A DNA stretch of 33,382 bases from Pseudomonadota bacterium (GTDB taxonomy: Bacteria; Pseudomonadota; Gammaproteobacteria; Nitrosococcales; Methylophagaceae), in the NCBI GenBank assembly GCA_030576275.1, contig JALIBN010000016.1, forward strand, positions 1 to 33,382. The letters run 5' to 3'. The notes beneath the pieces are model-generated. The model did not search any database and had not been told where the DNA came from. It saw only the letters and a program-made list of their open reading frames with translations. The stretch's first letter is position 1, and every line of letters begins with the position of its first letter. Shown here in pieces: positions 16,182 through 25,724 of the stretch. The position numbers were made by a program, and so were the translations under genes.

Positions 16182-17228
16182 TTACTGTAATGATTCGATG
16201 AGTGATTTAACCGGTGCAGGCAAACCAAGTAGTAACGCATCGTTTATTTTATACCAAGATAACTTTTTATTCTCGGCGATGTAGTTATTATTAATCTCAC
16301 ACTCAATTAAGTGCGGATAGATTTCAAGCTTAAAATGACTGAAAACATGTTTAATATTTTTCAGTGCTGTGGTGTGAGTAGCATTGACACTTAATTGATT
16401 AGAGCATGTGTGGGCTATATCAGTAGCACTATCTAATTCTGGAAAACTCCATAAGCCTCCCCAAATTCCCATCGAAGGCCGTTGTTCTAGTAATATTTCC
16501 CCCGTTGAAGCTCGGGCTACTATCCAATGTGACTGGCGAGTTGGAATAATTTTTTTGGGTTTAGCTGTTGGGTAATCAGTAGGATTACCATTTAGATACG
16601 CTTTGCAGTCTGCATTGAGCGGACATATAGTGCAATTCGGTTTACTACGCGTGCACAAGGTTGCCCCTAAATCCATTTGTGCTTGGATGTAGTTGGCTAT
16701 TCTATCTTGGGGTAATAGCTGTTCAGCAATTAGCCACAGTTTATTTTCAATGTGCTTATTCCCTGGCCAACCATCGACGGCTGAGTGACGAGCTAGTACT
16801 CGTTTAACGTTACCGTCAAGAATCGGAAAATGTTGATGATGTGCTAAAGCCATTATTGCACCAGCAGTTGAACGACCGATCCCTGGAAGTGCGATTAGCT
16901 CATCTAAAGTTGAAGGCATTTGTCCCTGATGCAATTTCATCATGGCGTTGGCGGCTTTATGCAGGTTTCTTGCCCTGGCGTAATAACCTAAACCGGTCCA
17001 GAGAGCGAGCACATCATCTGTTGGAGCTTGTGCGAGTGTAGCAATATTCGTAAACCGCTCAGTAAATTTCTGATAATACGGAATAACGGTACTGACTTGC
17101 GTTTGCTGAAGCATTATTTCTGACAGCCAAACGTGATAGGGCGAAGGCTGTTGTTGCCAGGGTAGATCTTTACGACCATGTTGGTCAAACCAATTCAGTA
17201 GTCGGTCACTAAATAGTGGACTAGTCAT
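16182..17228 (-). CDS. mutY: A/G-specific adenine DNA glycosylase
   Basis: Removes adenine mispaired with 8-oxoguanine or guanine, preventing G-to-T mutations. The 348-residue protein has catalytic Glu37 (SEIMLQQTQV), the helix-hairpin-helix LPGIGRSTAGAI (114-125), catalytic Asp138 (ILDGNVKR) and the [4Fe-4S] ligands Cys192, Cys199, Cys202 and Cys208, all at E. coli numbering. The C-terminal third is the MutT-like domain that reads 8-oxoG. All key residues are present. Transcribed after asmA, with a large hairpin in the 128-base gap, and immediately before yggX. Confidence 0.97.
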   Translation of the reverse strand: MTSPLFSDRLLNWFDQHGRKDLPWQQQPSPYHVWLSEIMLQQTQVSTVIPYYQKFTERFTNIATLAQAPTDDVLALWTGLGYYARARNLHKAANAMMKLHQGQMPSTLDELIALPGIGRSTAGAIMALAHHQHFPILDGNVKRVLARHSAVDGWPGNKHIENKLWLIAEQLLPQDRIANYIQAQMDLGATLCTRSKPNCTICPLNADCKAYLNGNPTDYPTAKPKKIIPTRQSHWIVARASTGEILLEQRPSMGIWGGLWSFPELDSATDIAHTCSNQLSVNATHTTALKNIKHVFSHFKLEIYPHLIECEINNNYIAENKKLSWYKINDALLLGLPAPVKSLIESLQ

Positions 17229-17295
17229 AACAATTCATCAAATTTATGGGGATTCAGGGAATAATGCTTGAACAATTATCTGCGGCCTTAGAGTT

Positions 17296-17340
17296 ACAAA
17301 GCACTCCTTAAGATGCACTAGGTGCGAAGGAGTGCTTTGT
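17296..17340. repeat. 14-bp perfect inverted repeat with nested inner stem
   Basis: ACAAAGCACTCCTT (17296-17309) and AAGGAGTGCTTTGT (17327-17340) are perfectly complementary; the 17-base loop contains GCAC-TAG-GTGC, itself a hairpin. It lies between asmA and mutY. No T-run follows on either strand, so it is not a canonical terminator. It may stabilise or separate the asmA message. Confidence 0.6.
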
Positions 17341-17356
17341 CTCTAATAATGTAGGT

Positions 17357-19801
17357 TCAGAAGAAGCCTTTTAATTTATCTGAAACGGCATCTTTTAATT
17401 GATCTTCTGGCGTTTTTTCTGGTGCAGGTTCAGTAGTTGGCTCAGCAGGAGACGGTTCAGTAGTTGGCTCTGTTACAGGTACGGCTGGTTTTGGCGCGAG
17501 TGCGCCGCCCAACAAATCACCTAAGTCACCACCCAATTTATCTTTTAATTTGTCCGCTACTTTAGCTTTCACTTCATCCGTTGCTCTTTCTTTGAGCATG
17601 CTTGCTAGATCAACAGTTGGTTTTGGATTACTAAATGTGCCCGTAATTTTAACGGGAATAGTTAAACCTTTTAAATCGGCTAATGCCTTGCCGCCTTGAC
17701 CTGATGACGTTTCAACGATGGATACTTTAAGTCCATAATCAATGCCTTCTTTTGGCAGATCAATTTTACCCGCACCGTTGATGCGTAATAGTGGCGACAT
17801 TGCTAGTAGATCTTGATTGTCAATAATGCCATCAGTAGCAGTGAATGAGCCGCTTAGATTTGAAAAGTCAGTTTGAAGAGGGGCATCAGATGCTGGCAGT
17901 GTTTCACCTTTAAGTGTGGCTTTGGCTTTACGAATACTTTCGGCAATATTAATACCTTTGACGGCACCATCGGTAAATGAAAAATTACCGTTGCCAGATA
18001 AAGTTTGTTTGATTTGCAATATTGTTGCCCCGTTACCCGTTAACTTTGCCTGTGCGTTTACCATTCCTGACAACTTATCATCATCCGTTAAGTCCTTTAG
18101 CAGGGGACCAACCTTTACGCCTTTTAAACTCTCATTAAGACTTAATTTCAGGGTTTTACCGCGAGCATCAAGACCAACATTGCCTTGGTATTGGCCTTCG
18201 TACATATTGGCACTCATTGGGCTTAAATTAATTAAGCCATTAGTAGCGTTAATTTCAATGTGAATTTTTTCACTATGAGTGCCACTTATTGTTAGCTTGC
18301 CAATATCTAGTGTTCCTTTGGCATTGATTTGGCGTAAAGCTTCTAATGGTAGTTCGGCACTGGCTGAAGTTGATGCTGGTGCATTAGCTTTCGGAGCTTC
18401 AGTTTTAGTTGCAGGTGGTAAATAACGATCGGCATCAATTTCATCAAGGTTTAATTTGAAATCGAATGCTGGTTTCGCGAAATTATTAATGGCTAAACTA
18501 CCTGATAATTTACTTTGGTCTAATGTCACATTAAGTTGTTTAGCGTTAATGTGTTTGGTTGAACCTTCAAATTCAGTGGTAAGTTGAACTAGTTTTAGAG
18601 TGCTGTCATCAGCCATCACAGGCAATTCAACGTTAAGATTGTTAGCAAGTTGTCTTAAGTTGAAAGGTTTAACAATAATGTTACCAACAAAGTTTGGATT
18701 GTCTGATAATAACTTGCTAGTTTTAATATCGCCGCTGATCAGCAAGTCATAAGCATTGATAATTAAGGCAGATAAGGTCAACGTTTGTTGTTTCATATCT
18801 GTAGAGATATCAGCAGTTATATTTAACTTGGCTTTGCCATTGGGTAATGAAGGATCAAGTACCTCAGCAGATAAAACTAAGCCTTTTATTGTTGATTGTT
18901 GAGTCGCTAAATTTGATGAGATTTGAGCAGATAATTTAGCATCTATAGCTTGTTTGTCGTTACTTGCTTCAGCTGACAGTGTCAAATCATCAATGTTAAC
19001 CAGTTGTTTCACCATATCAGCATTGATATCGCCACTTAGCGTTAAATTGCTTTGTGAAAATGGTAGCTCTTTGCCAGATATTTGAGTCGTTAGATTTAAA
19101 CCTGTCAGAGTGTATTGTTGGTTTTCTAAATCAACCATCACTTTAGTGTCTAATTTGATATGGGCTTGAGCCTGTGGCTTTGTGCTGGCGACGTCAAATT
19201 CCATATCTAAAGCAGTTGGTTTACCAGGAACAAGAGGATCAGTGTTTAGATTGAAATTTTGTAACTGGTAATTTTCAGCAGTAGTAGCATCCGACCATAA
19301 GATATTGGCATTAGTTAACTTAACACCAGCAATACTAATTGCTGCTAGAGTTGGGGTGTCATTAGATGAGGCATCAGCTTTTTTTGTAGTATCTGTAGAC
19401 GCATCATTCTTGGGAACGAGATCATCCCAGTTGGTTTTTCCGACTTTATTTGTTTCTAGATTTAATGCCAGACCATCTAAAATGATGGTGTCCATTTCTA
19501 GTTGTTTTTTCAATAAAGGCATTAATTTAATGCGAATTTCAGCCGCTTGTACTTTTGCAAATGAATCGGCTTTGAAGCCGGCGGCATTACTCAATGATAA
19601 AGGACCTAGTTCAAGAGCAATCCAAGGAAAAACAGATAATTTAATATCACCATCTAATGTTAAGGTGCGACCGGTTGCTTTTTCTACCTGGCTTGATATT
19701 TCTTGTTTGTAATCATTAGGATCAACTATGAAGAGCAGGGCAATAAGGCCTGCGATGACGAGAATGACAATAAAAATTATAAATTTAAATAGAATACGCA
19801 T
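17357..19801 (-). CDS. asmA: AsmA family protein
   Basis: An 814-residue AsmA-type protein: one N-terminal membrane helix (about 5-27), then the AsmA signature start VDPNDYKQEISSQVEKATGRTLTLDG, and a long repetitive beta-rich periplasmic region. AsmA-like proteins are bridge-like proteins that help move phospholipids to the outer membrane. It ends with a Pro/Thr/Glu-rich tract (9-residue duplication) and an amphipathic tail DQLKDAVSDKLKGFF. ATG at 19801 preceded by AAGGA at seven to eight bases. First gene of the asmA-mutY-yggX run. The 261 bases upstream show no gene. Confidence 0.92.
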   Translation of the reverse strand: MRILFKFIIFIVILVIAGLIALLFIVDPNDYKQEISSQVEKATGRTLTLDGDIKLSVFPWIALELGPLSLSNAAGFKADSFAKVQAAEIRIKLMPLLKKQLEMDTIILDGLALNLETNKVGKTNWDDLVPKNDASTDTTKKADASSNDTPTLAAISIAGVKLTNANILWSDATTAENYQLQNFNLNTDPLVPGKPTALDMEFDVASTKPQAQAHIKLDTKVMVDLENQQYTLTGLNLTTQISGKELPFSQSNLTLSGDINADMVKQLVNIDDLTLSAEASNDKQAIDAKLSAQISSNLATQQSTIKGLVLSAEVLDPSLPNGKAKLNITADISTDMKQQTLTLSALIINAYDLLISGDIKTSKLLSDNPNFVGNIIVKPFNLRQLANNLNVELPVMADDSTLKLVQLTTEFEGSTKHINAKQLNVTLDQSKLSGSLAINNFAKPAFDFKLNLDEIDADRYLPPATKTEAPKANAPASTSASAELPLEALRQINAKGTLDIGKLTISGTHSEKIHIEINATNGLINLSPMSANMYEGQYQGNVGLDARGKTLKLSLNESLKGVKVGPLLKDLTDDDKLSGMVNAQAKLTGNGATILQIKQTLSGNGNFSFTDGAVKGINIAESIRKAKATLKGETLPASDAPLQTDFSNLSGSFTATDGIIDNQDLLAMSPLLRINGAGKIDLPKEGIDYGLKVSIVETSSGQGGKALADLKGLTIPVKITGTFSNPKPTVDLASMLKERATDEVKAKVADKLKDKLGGDLGDLLGGALAPKPAVPVTEPTTEPSPAEPTTEPAPEKTPEDQLKDAVSDKLKGFF
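17427..17470 (-). repeat. In-frame 27-bp tandem duplication inside asmA
   Basis: An identical 17-base core, GGTTCAGTAGTTGGCTC, occurs at 17427-17443 and 17454-17470, a 27-base (nine-codon) period. In the protein this gives EPTTEPSPA followed by EPTTEPAPE. The identity at DNA level suggests a recent slippage event in the linker before the C-terminal helix. Confidence 0.85.
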
Positions 19802-20062
19802 ATTATTTTCCTTGAAGTCTTTTAAATTAGAACCTTTTCACGAGTCCTCTTTATATACTTGCTTTTGCTTTGCCCCGACGAAAAATACTCATTGTGCAAA
19901 AGTCTTAAATAATACTGTAATCAGAAATTGGTCTGACAGTAGTGTGCTTACATTATGAACGAGCTTGAAGTTTAAAGCTAAATTGTTCACCTTTAGCCCC
20001 GCTATTAATCCATATGGGTTGACACTATTTAAACTATTAAAATTTGATTTGAAAGCCATTCT

Positions 20063-21343
20063 TTAAGCTTTGTCCTGTTCCAATTCGGCACGGCTACGGA
20101 TACGCACGGTTTTAATGGTGTTGTCTGTCGTTTGTACCACTTCAATAACATAATTTTTAACGCGTAAACTAACGCCAGGCTGAGGAATGGTTTCTAGGAT
20201 TTCAAGGATCAAGCCATTGATTGTCTTAGGTCCATCAGTAGGCAAATGCCAATGATTATTTCGATTAATATCCCGAATATTAGCCGAACCATTAATCAGA
20301 TAACTACCATCTTCTTGAGGATGAATATCTTTATCTTCATCAATCGAACCAGCAGTAAATTCACCAACAATTTCACGAAAGATGTCTTCTAAGGTAATTA
20401 AACCTAGGATATCGCCATATTCATCAACAACCAGCCCCGTTCGCCTACGGTGCTTTTGAAATTGAATTAGTTGGGTATTAAGTGCGGTGCCTTCAGGAAC
20501 AAAGTAAACATCCTTGATAATGCCATTTAGACTGTCTTTAGTAAGGTTGTCTTGTGCGAATAAATGCATTGTTTTTCTAACATGGACAATGCCAATAATG
20601 TTATCCATGCTGTCTTCATACACGGGTAAACGGGTATTACTACAATAAGATAGCTGTTTGATAATGTCGGCCATTGTGCCATTGATATCTATGCCTTCTA
20701 TCTCATTTCGCGGCACCATTACATCATTGACCGTCACTTTTTCTAGATCAAGAATACTCACTAACATTTTTTTATGACGCTTAGGGATAATGCTCCCTGC
20801 TTCCATTAGGGCCATACGTAGCTCTTCGCTATTAATCGCTGCAGATGAAGTCTCTTCTGGCGAAACGCCAAGTAAACGGAGTAATCGGTTAGTGATGGCA
20901 TTAGTAAACCAGACTAGTGGAAAAAGCAGTATCAACATGGGTTTGAGGATCATGCTGGCAGGAAATGCAACACGTTCAGGATGTAGGGCGGCCAATGTTT
21001 TTGGTGTTACTTCGGCAAATAGCAATACGACAAGGGTGAGGATAAAGGTGGCGATCACGATGCCATTTTCACCATAGAGTTTGACGCCGATCACCGTGGC
21101 AATAGCAGAAGCAAAAATATTAACAAAGTTATTGCCGAGTAGAATTAAACCAATAAGCCTATCGGGGCGTGCTAGTAATTGACTCGCCCTTATCGCACCG
21201 GCATGACCTTCATGTTCTAAATGGCGAAGACGATAACGATTGAGCGACATTAATGCTGTTTCTGCACTGGAGAAAAAGGCAGAAAATAACAGCAATACAA
21301 AGAGTAATGTAAATAGTAGGGTGAGTGATGTTGTATCAGGCAT
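20063..21343 (-). CDS. corB: HlyC/CorC family transporter (CNNM/CorB-type, DUF21 + CBS)
   Basis: A 426-residue inner-membrane protein: DUF21/CNNM transmembrane region (about 1-180, starting FSAFFSSAETALMSLNRYR), a CBS-domain pair (about 205-330, including VNDVMVPRNEIEGID and GLVVDEYGDILGLITLEDI) and a C-terminal CorC/HlyC domain (about 345-420). Such proteins are linked to Mg2+ (and Co2+) efflux. The E. coli counterpart YfjD also sits next to ypjD, opposite ffh. The start overlaps the end of ypjD by eight bases, indicating coupled translation. The exact ion is not readable from sequence. Confidence 0.92.
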   Translation of the reverse strand: MPDTTSLTLLFTLLFVLLLFSAFFSSAETALMSLNRYRLRHLEHEGHAGAIRASQLLARPDRLIGLILLGNNFVNIFASAIATVIGVKLYGENGIVIATFILTLVVLLFAEVTPKTLAALHPERVAFPASMILKPMLILLFPLVWFTNAITNRLLRLLGVSPEETSSAAINSEELRMALMEAGSIIPKRHKKMLVSILDLEKVTVNDVMVPRNEIEGIDINGTMADIIKQLSYCSNTRLPVYEDSMDNIIGIVHVRKTMHLFAQDNLTKDSLNGIIKDVYFVPEGTALNTQLIQFQKHRRRTGLVVDEYGDILGLITLEDIFREIVGEFTAGSIDEDKDIHPQEDGSYLINGSANIRDINRNNHWHLPTDGPKTINGLILEILETIPQPGVSLRVKNYVIEVVQTTDNTIKTVRIRSRAELEQDKA

Positions 21344-22130
21344 GAGTTATTAAAAATTCCAGAACAAATTTGCTGCCAAAATAGGCGAATACTAAAAATG
21401 CAAAACCAATAAGTGTCCACTTGATAGCTGTTTTTCCTCGCCAACCATGACGTAACCTGCCTTGTAATAGGACAGCAAATACACACCACGCGATAAGGGA
21501 TAACACTGTTTTATGAATAAGATGTTGGGCAAAAATATCTTCAATGAAAAATAATCCTAGCGTTATGCCTAAGGTAAGTAATATAAAACCAGCTGAAATC
21601 AGTTGGAATAGGGTTGTTTCCATAGATTGTAATGGAGGTAGTTTCCGCATCAGACCGACAAGATGTCGTTGGCGTAATTGATGTTCTTGGACATATAAAA
21701 TAATGGCTTGTAAGGCGGCTAAGGTAAATAAGCTGTAAGCAGCTAATGAAAGTAGAATGTGCCACTCTAAAGCTGGGTTGACGAGCGTCGTTGTGGGCTC
21801 ACTCGGAACAGCGGTCTTGAGGATTAGACTTAATGCGACCAGGGGGTAAATGACGGTACCAGGATGAGCAGACTTTTGTTTAGCGCCCAATACAAGAGTG
21901 ATAAGAGCCATTAGCCATGCTGCAACCGCTAATGTACTGAAAAGACTTAAATCCCATCCATCTTCCATCGTTAGGAATATATCTGCACCATGAAAGATAA
22001 GCGCTAAAACAGTCATAATGCCGATTGGAAATGATGTGGAGCTTTGCTGATTGCGTTGAACAAAGTTACGAATCAGAATGACACTACAACTAAGATAAAG
22101 CAGGAAGGCTAATGAATTAGCTATGGCCAT
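21336..22130 (-). CDS. ypjD: YpjD, CcsA-like inner-membrane protein
   Basis: A 264-residue protein with about eight membrane segments, matching the YpjD branch of the CcsA/CcmF cytochrome c assembly fold (LEWHILLSLAAYSLFTLAALQA, then the HLIHKTVLSLIAW region). The tryptophan-rich haem-binding WWD motif of true CcsA is not evident, so a direct role in haem export is doubtful; in E. coli YpjD is tied to the adjacent CorB-type protein. ATG at 22130 with AAGGAATG upstream. First gene of a two-gene unit divergent from ffh, with 142 bases between the starts. Confidence 0.9.
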   Translation of the reverse strand: MAIANSLAFLLYLSCSVILIRNFVQRNQQSSTSFPIGIMTVLALIFHGADIFLTMEDGWDLSLFSTLAVAAWLMALITLVLGAKQKSAHPGTVIYPLVALSLILKTAVPSEPTTTLVNPALEWHILLSLAAYSLFTLAALQAIILYVQEHQLRQRHLVGLMRKLPPLQSMETTLFQLISAGFILLTLGITLGLFFIEDIFAQHLIHKTVLSLIAWCVFAVLLQGRLRHGWRGKTAIKWTLIGFAFLVFAYFGSKFVLEFLITHA

Positions 22131-22272
22131 GTTGGTTCATTCCTTGTGTACTGATAAAGTTATTTGAACATAATATAGAAAATACGCGATGTATTCATTA
22201 TCAGTTATAATTCTAAATCTTAAAAATTTATATTTTCGGCATATTTGGGCTGAGCTAACTTCTAGGTGAATC

Positions 22273-23640
22273 ATGTTTGATAGTTTGCAGGACAGATTAG
22301 GCGGTACTTTACAAAAACTTCGTGGCCAAGGTCGGATTACTGAAGATAATGTAAAAGACACGCTACGTGAAGTACGGATGGCACTGCTTGAGGCTGACGT
22401 CGCCTTACCAGTGGTACGCGAGTTTATTGATCGCGTAAAAGAGCGGGCAATGGGTCAGGATGTACTTCGCAGTTTGACGCCTGGCCAAGCATTAGTAAAA
22501 GTAGTTAACGATGAGTTAGTTACTGTGATGGGGGTGGCAAATGAAAGCCTAAACCTCAACTCACAACCACCTGCGGTCATTTTGATGGCTGGTTTGCAAG
22601 GTGCGGGTAAAACAACGAGTGTCGCAAAATTGGCCCGTTGGTTAAAAGAGCGCGAAAAAAAATCGGTGATGGTGGCCAGTGCCGATGTTTATCGCCCGGC
22701 AGCGATTGAACAGTTAAAAACACTCGCTAAAGAAGTCGATGCGCAGTTTTTTCCTAGTGAAGTTGATCAAAATCCTGTCGAAATAGCAAAAGCAGCCGTT
22801 GCATACGCTAAGTTACAGTTTGTAGATGTCGTGATCATTGATACCGCAGGTCGATTACATGTTGATGACGACATGATGACCGAAATCAAACAGATTCATG
22901 CGGCTATAAACCCGATCGAAACCTTGTTTACTGTCGATAGTATGACGGGGCAGGATGCAGCCAATACGGCGAAGGCATTTAATGATGCTTTGCCGCTGAC
23001 TGGTGTGATATTGACTAAAACGGATGGTGATGCGCGTGGTGGTGCTGCTTTATCTATTCGATATATTACCGGTAAGCCAATAAAATTTATGGGTGTAGGC
23101 GAAAAAACGTCGGCACTAGAACCTTTTCATCCTGATCGCGTTGTATCGCGAATTTTGGGGATGGGTGATGTTTTGTCGCTGGTGGAAGATGTACAGCGTA
23201 AGATGGATAAAGGCGCTGCCGATCAATTAGCTAATAAACTGAAAAAAGGTAAAGGTTTCGATCTCGAAGATTTCAGAGATCAACTTAGACAAATGGGCAA
23301 AATGGGTGGCATCGGTTCGATGTTGGATAAAATGCCTGGAATGTCAAATATCCCCGCAGCGGCGAAACAACAAGTAAATGATAAAGAATTAAATAAATTA
23401 GAAGCCATTATTAATTCGATGACAAAAAAAGAACGTCAACGACCAGAAATTATTAAAGGCTCGCGCAAAAAACGTATTGCGGCAGGTTCAGGCACACAAA
23501 TTCAAGATGTGAATCGATTGTTAAAACAGTTCGCACAAATGCAAAAAATGATGAAGAAAATGACCCAGAAAGGTGGCATGGCTAAGATGATGCGAGGTTT
23601 GGGCGGCAAGTTGCCAATGGGTGGCGGCATGCCATTTTAA
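22273..23640 (+). CDS. ffh: Signal recognition particle protein Ffh (SRP54)
   Basis: The GTPase of the bacterial SRP, which binds 4.5S RNA and signal sequences and targets nascent membrane proteins to FtsY. The 455-residue protein has the N domain (1-100), G domain with GLQGAGKT (107-114), DTAGR (190-194) and [10 protein letters not shown] (248-257), and a methionine-rich M domain (about 300-455, with [11 protein letters not shown]). ATG with AGGTG six bases upstream. It leads the ffh-rpsP-rimM-trmD-rplS block; 88 bases separate it from rpsP. Confidence 0.98.
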   Translation: MFDSLQDRLGGTLQKLRGQGRITEDNVKDTLREVRMALLEADVALPVVREFIDRVKERAMGQDVLRSLTPGQALVKVVNDELVTVMGVANESLNLNSQPPAVILMAGLQGAGKTTSVAKLARWLKEREKKSVMVASADVYRPAAIEQLKTLAKEVDAQFFPSEVDQNPVEIAKAAVAYAKLQFVDVVIIDTAGRLHVDDDMMTEIKQIHAAINPIETLFTVDSMTGQDAANTAKAFNDALPLTGVILTKTDGDARGGAALSIRYITGKPIKFMGVGEKTSALEPFHPDRVVSRILGMGDVLSLVEDVQRKMDKGAADQLANKLKKGKGFDLEDFRDQLRQMGKMGGIGSMLDKMPGMSNIPAAAKQQVNDKELNKLEAIINSMTKKERQRPEIIKGSRKKRIAAGSGTQIQDVNRLLKQFAQMQKMMKKMTQKGGMAKMMRGLGGKLPMGGGMPF

Positions 23641-23728
23641 ATATAAAGGCGAGATAAGCTTTTCAATTACAAGATATATGCGTAAAATGCATCTGTTTTT
23701 CGATCCAGTTTTTCAACAGGCACAAATA

Positions 23729-23974
23729 ATGGTAAAAATTAGAATGTCACGTAGCGGCGCAAAAAAGCGTCCTTATTACACTGTCGTAGTAGCAGACTCA
23801 CGTAACAAACGTGATGGTCGTTGCATTGAGCGTGTAGGTTTCTTTAACCCACGAGCTCAAGGACAAGAAGAAACTTTACGTTTAGATTTAGAGCGTATTA
23901 CGCACTGGATTTCTGAAGGTGCACAACTTTCAGAGCGTGTTACTAAGTTAGTCGCTCAAGCGAAAGCTGCTTAA
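23729..23974 (+). CDS. rpsP: 30S ribosomal protein S16
   Basis: An 81-residue S16 (E. coli 82), a primary binder in 30S assembly: [24 protein letters not shown], then IERVGFFNP and [20 protein letters not shown]. The frame is open 36 codons upstream into the end of ffh, but only the ATG at 23729 gives the standard S16 N-terminus; AGG lies at 23718-23720. Followed 25 bases later by rimM. Confidence 0.98.
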   Translation: MVKIRMSRSGAKKRPYYTVVVADSRNKRDGRCIERVGFFNPRAQGQEETLRLDLERITHWISEGAQLSERVTKLVAQAKAA

Positions 23975-23999
23975 TTTAACTTAAAATAAGGTTTCAGTT

Positions 24000-24515
24000 A
24001 TGGATACTTCCGTGGAATATGTCCCGGTAGGGAAAATATCTGGTGCTTTTGGGGTTAAGGGATGGGTAAAAATCTACTCATTCACCGATCCAAGAGAGAA
24101 TATTTTAAGTTATTCGCCATTATATCTGTCACGGAAAGGTGAATGGGTAGAGGTGAAAGTAGTTGAAGGGCGCTTACAAGGCAAAGGCGTAGTAATGAGC
24201 TTGGATGGGGTCACTGACCGCGATCAAGTCTTACCGCTTGTAGGTGTAGAACTTGCTATTGCCAAAACGCAGATAAAACCAGCTGGAAAAGACGAATATT
24301 ATTGGTCGGATTTAATTGGTATGTCTGTTGTTAATTTACAAGACGAACAGCTTGGACAAGTGGATAGCTTGCTTGAAAATGGCGCCCATGATGTACTGGT
24401 TGTTCTAAATAAAGATAAAACTGAACGGTTGATTCCTTTTGTACTGGATGACATCGTTGAGCTCGTTGATTTGGATAATAAAGTTATTCGGGTTGATTGG
24501 GAATCGGATTATTGA
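24000..24515 (+). CDS. rimM: 16S rRNA processing/ribosome maturation factor RimM
   Basis: A 171-residue protein that assists maturation of the 30S head by binding S19. It has the N-terminal RimM barrel ([22 protein letters not shown], about 10-31) and the C-terminal PRC-barrel-like domain with [11 protein letters not shown] (97-107) and HDVLVV/IPFV. ATG with AAGG nine bases upstream. Lies between rpsP and trmD as in most gammaproteobacteria; trmD starts 14 bases after its stop. Confidence 0.97.
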   Translation: MDTSVEYVPVGKISGAFGVKGWVKIYSFTDPRENILSYSPLYLSRKGEWVEVKVVEGRLQGKGVVMSLDGVTDRDQVLPLVGVELAIAKTQIKPAGKDEYYWSDLIGMSVVNLQDEQLGQVDSLLENGAHDVLVVLNKDKTERLIPFVLDDIVELVDLDNKVIRVDWESDY

Positions 24516-24528
24516 GGTGAATGCCATC

Positions 24529-25278
24529 ATGCGAATTGGTGTGGTGTCTTTATTTCCTCAAATGTTTGATGCAATAACGCAATATGGAGTGACTGGCCGT
24601 GCTGTAAAGCAAGGTAAGTTAGATATTGATTATTGGGATCCGCGGGATTTTACGTCGGATAAACATCGAACTGTAGATGACCGGCCTTATGGCGGTGGCC
24701 CTGGCATGGTGATGAAAGTTGAACCATTACAGCAGGCTATTCATGCTGCTAGAGCGGTGTTAGGTCAACAAACTAAAGTGGCTTATTTGTCACCGCAGGG
24801 TCGAAAGTTAGACCAGCAAGGTTTGCAAGAATTGGCAACAAGAGATGCGATGATTTTTGTTGCAGGACGTTATGAAGGTGTTGATGAACGCCTGATTGAA
24901 CAAGAGATTGATGAGGAATGGTCGATAGGTGACTACGTTCTCAGTGGTGGTGAGCTTGCAGCGATGGTCATTATTGATGGCGTGGCAAGATTGTTACCAG
25001 GTGTTTTGGGTGATGAAGAATCTGCACAGCAAGATTCATTTATGGCTGGTTTATTAGACCATCCGCATTACACAAGACCAGAACGATTATCTAGTCAAAA
25101 TGTGCCTGAGGTACTTTTGGGTGGCGATCATGAGGCAATACGAAAGTGGCGCCTTAAACAGTCTTTAGGACGAACTTGGTTAAGGCGGCCTGAATTGTTA
25201 GTAATGGAAACATTAACTAATGAACAGAATGCGTTATTAGAACAATTTATTGCCGAATTTAGGCATGAAGAGAAGTAG
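24529..25278 (+). CDS. trmD: tRNA (guanine-37-N1)-methyltransferase
   Basis: Methylates G37 next to the anticodon of tRNAs reading CNN/CGG codons, preventing +1 frameshifting. The 249-residue SPOUT enzyme shows [10 protein letters not shown] (51-60), the AdoMet-binding knot SPQGR (88-92), [10 protein letters not shown] (113-122), [11 protein letters not shown] (132-142) and catalytic Asp169 ([10 protein letters not shown]). The ATG at 24529 with GAGG about 11 bases before it begins the family N-terminus [10 protein letters not shown]; a TTG 90 bases earlier only overlaps rimM. rplS follows after 17 bases. Confidence 0.98.
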   Translation: MRIGVVSLFPQMFDAITQYGVTGRAVKQGKLDIDYWDPRDFTSDKHRTVDDRPYGGGPGMVMKVEPLQQAIHAARAVLGQQTKVAYLSPQGRKLDQQGLQELATRDAMIFVAGRYEGVDERLIEQEIDEEWSIGDYVLSGGELAAMVIIDGVARLLPGVLGDEESAQQDSFMAGLLDHPHYTRPERLSSQNVPEVLLGGDHEAIRKWRLKQSLGRTWLRRPELLVMETLTNEQNALLEQFIAEFRHEEK

Positions 25279-25295
25279 GAATTAGGAGTAGAACA

Positions 25296-25643
25296 ATGAG
25301 TAATATAATTGAACAGCTAAACGCTGAACAAATGAGACAGGATATTCCTGCATTTTCTTCAGGTGATACTGTTGTTGTAAAAGTAAAAATCAAAGAAGGC
25401 GAACGTGAACGTGAACAAGCGTTTGAAGGCGTCGTAATTGCTATTCGTAACCGTGGTTTACATTCTGCATTTACAGTACGTAAAATTTCAAATGGTGTTG
25501 GTGTTGAACGTGTATTCCAAACTCATAGCCCAGCAGTGGCAAGTCTAGAAGTTAAACGTCGTGGTGATGTTCGTCGCGCTAAACTTTACTACTTGCGTAA
25601 CTTAACGGGTAAAGCAGCACGTATTAAAGAAAAATTGGGTTAA
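25296..25643 (+). CDS. rplS: 50S ribosomal protein L19
   Basis: A 115-residue L19, located at the 30S-50S interface. The signature [29 protein letters not shown] is intact, as is the basic C-terminus. ATG with AGGAG at good spacing. Last gene of the ffh-rplS block; a strong intrinsic terminator follows 42 bases after the stop. Confidence 0.98.
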   Translation: MSNIIEQLNAEQMRQDIPAFSSGDTVVVKVKIKEGEREREQAFEGVVIAIRNRGLHSAFTVRKISNGVGVERVFQTHSPAVASLEVKRRGDVRRAKLYYLRNLTGKAARIKEKLG

Positions 25644-25685
25644 TACGCGGTTAGCAGAATCGAATGTTGATTCTGACTGCTTAAG

Positions 25686-25718
25686 AAGGGCGCGGCTGTT
25701 TACAGTTGCGCCCTTTTT
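25686..25718 (+). terminator. Intrinsic terminator of the trmD-rplS operon
   Basis: AAGGGCGCGGCTG (25686-25698) pairs with CAGTTGCGCCCTT (25703-25715) around a TTTA loop, using two G-U pairs, and runs into a T-tract. The downstream ogt ATG is only six bases past the T-tract. Confidence 0.93.
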
Positions 25719-25724
25719 GTCATT

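Noticed and set aside
23621-23728. A 36-codon N-terminal extension of S16
   Set aside because: It overlaps the end of ffh; the standard S16 N-terminus begins at 23729.
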